Source of the DNA: Hyphomicrobiales bacterium
GTDB lineage: Bacteria > Pseudomonadota > Alphaproteobacteria > Rhizobiales > Rhizobiaceae
Assembly (NCBI GenBank): GCA_011087745.1
Contig: JAALLB010000130.1
Coordinates: 1 to 5,526 of the forward strand
Direction of reading: 5' to 3'
DNA: 5,526 nucleotides
How positions within the stretch are numbered: position 1 is the stretch's first letter; every line of letters begins with the position of its first letter. The position numbers were made by a program, and so were the translations under genes. A model generated the notes under the pieces. The model was not told the origin of the DNA. It saw nothing but the letters and a program-made list of their open reading frames with translations, and searched no databases. Positions 5,473-5,526 of this stretch are shown here, in pieces.

Positions 5473-5526
5473 AACTAACGCGAATTCGGGATAAGGATTT
5501 TATTAAGTTATTGATTCACAACGGAT

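Noticed and set aside
1..5526. CRISPR array, tRNA, rRNA, insertion sequence or prophage genes
   Set aside because: I saw no regularly spaced repeats, no tRNA- or rRNA-like segments, no transposase and no phage proteins in any part of the window.

Overview
The window looks like a chromosomal housekeeping segment from a bacterium of moderate to low GC, most likely an alphaproteobacterium (perhaps Hyphomicrobiales). The main reasons are a PepA leucyl aminopeptidase and a long-form (153-residue) DNA polymerase III chi subunit encoded close together on the same strand, and a TPR protein resembling the C-terminal part of the cyclase/TPR proteins common in that class. The taxonomic call is an inference from gene content and protein style; no rRNA is present.

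Layout. Positions 1-202 are non-coding leader DNA with two inverted repeats, followed by pepA (203-1699, +). Next come two minus-strand genes: a membrane-anchored LysM protein (1757-2329) and a small secreted protein of unknown function (2466-2891). Then a tightly packed plus-strand set begins: holC (2977-3438), a class I SAM-dependent methyltransferase frame (3435-4136), and a two-helix membrane protein (4133-4738). Each gene overlaps the previous one by four bases (GTGA, then ATGA). Last is a minus-strand TPR protein (4837-5472), convergent with that operon and apparently lacking its N-terminal part.

How the genes relate. PepA and HolC are often neighbours in proteobacteria; here two envelope-type genes of opposite orientation separate them. 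The secreted-protein gene and holC diverge from an 85-base gap holding a good minus-strand sigma70-type promoter and a plus-strand -10 element very close to the holC start. The LysM gene has its own TATAAT box, with an inverted repeat where its -35 should be.

Most notable point: the methyltransferase frame is interrupted by an in-frame TAG at codon 95, directly after SAM-binding motif I. The frame then continues intact with recognisable methyltransferase sequence for 138 more codons. It may be a young pseudogene, a sequencing error or a readthrough case. The TPR gene also looks like a fragment. I see no CRISPR array, transposase, tRNA, rRNA or phage gene, and no convincing novel multi-gene system.
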